Below are positions 61,866 through 64,000 of a DNA stretch of 64,000 nt, one piece after another. Where the stretch lies: NCBI GenBank assembly GCA_002943765.1, contig PQWQ01000003.1, positions 3,905,501 through 3,969,500 on the forward strand, read 5' to 3'. The position numbers were made by a program, and so were the translations under genes. The notes under the pieces were generated by a model. That model worked only from the letters and a program-made list of their open reading frames with translations. It was not told where the DNA came from and ran no database searches. This DNA is from Psoroptes ovis (Eukaryota; Arthropoda; Arachnida; Sarcoptiformes; Psoroptidae). Each line of letters opens with the position of its first letter. Position 1 is the first letter of the stretch.

Positions 61866-62466
61866 TTTTGATGAGCGACGAATATTCTTGATATTCTTGA
61901 ATATTTTACAAAGAATACAAAGTTTTTTGGTCAATATTTGATCTTATTTGGACTTGATCTGATTTGATCGAATGATTTGGATGCTAAACTACTGCTATAA
62001 TGAGAGAAAACAAAGAAATTCAATGATCAGTCAATCGATTTTGTAACAAAATTTTAGACGAATTTCGTCGCTTAGATTTATGACAAGTACATAGTCTTAG
62101 ATTATTTTTTCAGTAAATACAAATTTGATTCAAGTGTCTATCGTTTCATTGATATCAATTTAAACATCCTAATCATCATCGTTTTCGAACAAATCAATTT
62201 CAAAATGGAAGAAATACCAGTTTATTCTACGATTTCGTCTAATTTTTATCTTTTTTTTCAAAAATAATGATAAAATACAAAATTGATGTGGCAAATATCA
62301 ATAAATATATCAATAGACATATCTTGGGTGTATATTTGTTTAAGAGAAAGGAAAGAAAATTAAATCAATAAAAATGAAAATGATATTTTCAGTTTTTATT
62401 TATTCACCATAAAATTTGATATGGCATTGAATTTTTGGAAAAAAATATAAAAAATTTACGAAGATA

Positions 62467-62562
62467 TTAGGTTGTCCGAAAAGTTTTGGCCAATTTTCAT
62501 GGCCAATTTTCATCGTGCAACTCTATTGTGATTAATCGGAATAAACTTTTCGGACAACCTAC
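62467..62562 (+). mobile_element. MITE copy 25 (subgroup A, + orientation, internal duplication)
   Basis: TTAGGTTGTCCGAAAAGTTT to CTTTTCGGACAACCTAC, TA on both sides, 96 bp. A 13-bp unit GGCCAATTTTCAT is duplicated in tandem. Confidence 0.87.
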
Positions 62563-63694
62563 TAAAATATGATGCTATATGGTGCTTGATGATCGATCGT
62601 ATCGTTGATTTGATTTTTGTGATTATATCATTGAATTGAATGTAAATGGTGAAAATTTTTCAGTTGACTGATAACTTAGGATGACAAAAAAATTTTCTTA
62701 TTTGTTTTTAGAAGAAAATTATTTGGCAGCCCAAAAATCACAATTGAAAATAAACAAACACCAGTAATTCACCAGATTATCATTGTTCGGTGATATTTCA
62801 CAGATTATTTCAAATAATTATTTGTCTTTTGATCAATCAATTGATCAATCACACCAACAAGCCAGCAATCGACTTGATTCAATCAAATCACAATCAATCG
62901 ATGAACACACAAACAAACACTTGAAAATTTGAAAAATTTGAAAATTTGAAATTTGAAATTTGAAAAATTTGAGATGAATCTTTTCTGAGTCCACCAAAAT
63001 ATTCAAAGAAAAAAACAAGACAAAATCAATAAAAAATAAATGACAATTGCCGTTACTGAATTTATTATTTGTCGATTTATGATGAAAATAAATAAATAAA
63101 ACAAAATTCAACAAATTTTTCAATCATTTATTCGTTTATTTGGATTTATTTTTTTTTTTTTTTTTTTGATTATTTTTGTCATCATCAGCATTATAATACA
63201 TTGAAAATCATAATCAATTGTTGAATTATCATCCTCGGTACAAGAATGTATGCAATTTTTAAGCGATGATTGGATTGGATGTATGCGATTTGTATGCGAT
63301 GATTGAATGGATGAATTGAAAAGAGAAAAATGAATTCAATTTCAAATTAAATGAAGAAACAAAATGAAATCTTTTTGAATTTTCAAAATTTTGAATTCAT
63401 TCATTCATTCAAATGGATTTGATTCATATACATTTGAATGGATTGACTGTTGAATGATTTCTGAAACAGTGATTTGCGATGATTATGATTTGCAGTTGTT
63501 GCTGTTGCTGTTGTGGATGTATCATCATCAACAACATCAGCATCAACATTGACATCATAATCAGCCATACAACTCAACATCAATACCATTCAATTCATTC
63601 ATACATTGATTTTGATATTTTCATTGTTTTTCTGTTCATTCATTGAACAAAAATATAAAATAGCCGCAATCGTTTGTCTGTTATTTTTACAAAA

Positions 63695-63746
63695 TTGCGA
63701 TAAACAAATGTACGCCTGACGTTAGACGGTCATTTGTTTATCGCAA
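63695..63746. repeat. Perfect 16-bp inverted repeat with 20-nt GC-richer loop
   Basis: The left arm TTGCGATAAACAAATG (63695-63710) and the right arm CATTTGTTTATCGCAA (63731-63746) are exact inverted copies. The loop contains TGACGT. An imperfect outer pair (GCAATCGTTTGTC near 63,666; GACAAATAACGGTTGC near 63,798) encloses it. Confidence 0.85.
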
Positions 63747-64000
63747 ATGGTGGTTGCGGTGGTGGTGGAGATATTGCCGCGTTACCACCCCCTTTCGACA
63801 AATAACGGTTGCAAAATTTCTTAGTAATTTAAAATATTCAAATTTAACTTATTTGTTGTTGCGGCCAATCAACTAATCAATCAGTCAATCGATCGATCAA
63901 AATTGAATGAAATTGATTCACTGGAATTGATATTTATGGGTTTTGAACGATTTAAATTATTCAAATAATAATTGTTTTTTATGATTTAATTTGAATTAAG

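Larger units (their letters stand above)
61866..64000. other. 2.1 kb with no supported gene at the right edge
   Basis: Holds the presumed promoter of the NRF-6-like gene, MITE copy 25, a run of T residues at about 63,150-63,168 and a striking nested inverted repeat at 63,666-63,815. The last 350 bp include GC-richer DNA that could be a promoter for a gene beyond the window. Confidence 0.5.

Noticed and set aside
61866..61934. Upstream extension of the NRF-6-like gene to 61,934
   Set aside because: It also begins with TTG. The ATG at 61,865 is the first ATG in frame.
12000..62600. A mariner transposase that could mobilise the MITEs
   Set aside because: No frame in the window shows transposase-like sequence, so the elements are non-autonomous here.
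63401..63589. 62-codon minus-strand frame with an Asp/Thr-rich start
   Set aside because: Low complexity, no signal peptide or family, no clear splice partner. Typical of the triplet-repeat bias here.
1..64000. tRNA and rRNA genes
   Set aside because: I looked for a TTCGA-type T-arm with a plausible acceptor stem and for rRNA-like conserved blocks and saw none. A covariance-model scan would be decisive.

Overview
The window is a piece of a strongly AT-rich, intron-poor eukaryotic nuclear genome. Introns inside coding regions are mostly 59-95 bp with GT-AG ends. Coding regions are rich in Asn/Gln/Ser/Thr homopolymer runs. Housekeeping genes are clearly metazoan (BROX, ACSF2, dihydrolipoamide dehydrogenase, a NRF-6-type acyltransferase). 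The genome style and a family of Gly- or Asn-rich secreted proteins ending in a conserved 'EIxPxRxxxxEIxPxxxxxxTI' domain make an acariform (astigmatid, dust-mite-like) mite my best guess. That assignment rests on recall and style, not on a search.

Layout. 1-6.6 kb is a compact housekeeping block: a possible divergent gene start at the left edge, a two-exon BROX homologue (+), a five-exon mitochondrial ACSF2-type acyl-CoA ligase (+), and an intronless mitochondrial DLD (-) convergent with it. 8.7-10.6 kb holds the first member (A) of a secreted family with a conserved C-terminal or central domain. 10.6-28.4 kb is a 17.8 kb stretch with no gene I can support. 28.4-31.6 kb holds two more family members in tandem (B and C, both -), each with a tiny first coding exon of 18 or 12 nt. 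35.3-36.3 kb has a possible single-pass membrane protein (-). 36.3-44.1 kb is again gene-free. 44.1-46.3 kb is a three-exon, low-complexity protein with an RRM (-), divergent from a secreted protein at 47.0-48.0 kb (+). 48-53.6 kb is gene-poor. 53.6-56.2 kb is the fourth family member (D, +, very Asn-rich). It is convergent with a divergent enolase-phosphatase-like HAD protein (-, 56.3-57.4 kb), which is followed by an eight-exon NRF-6-like acyltransferase-3 gene (-, 57.8-61.9 kb).

The most conspicuous non-coding feature is a family of at least 25 short (about 80-96 bp) mariner-type MITEs. Most have termini TTAGGTTGTCCGAAAAGTTC and TA target duplications. All lie between 12.0 and 62.6 kb, none in coding sequence. 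Four sequence subgroups are visible, including one perfect 36-bp-armed palindrome at 52,536-52,616.

The two most interesting signals are the four-paralogue secreted, cysteine-free protein family spread over 48 kb, and the MITE swarm with its near-palindromic subgroup. Two enzyme-like genes near the right end have lost residues that their families need for catalysis. All gene models were built by eye from splice signals, with reading-frame phase checked at each junction.
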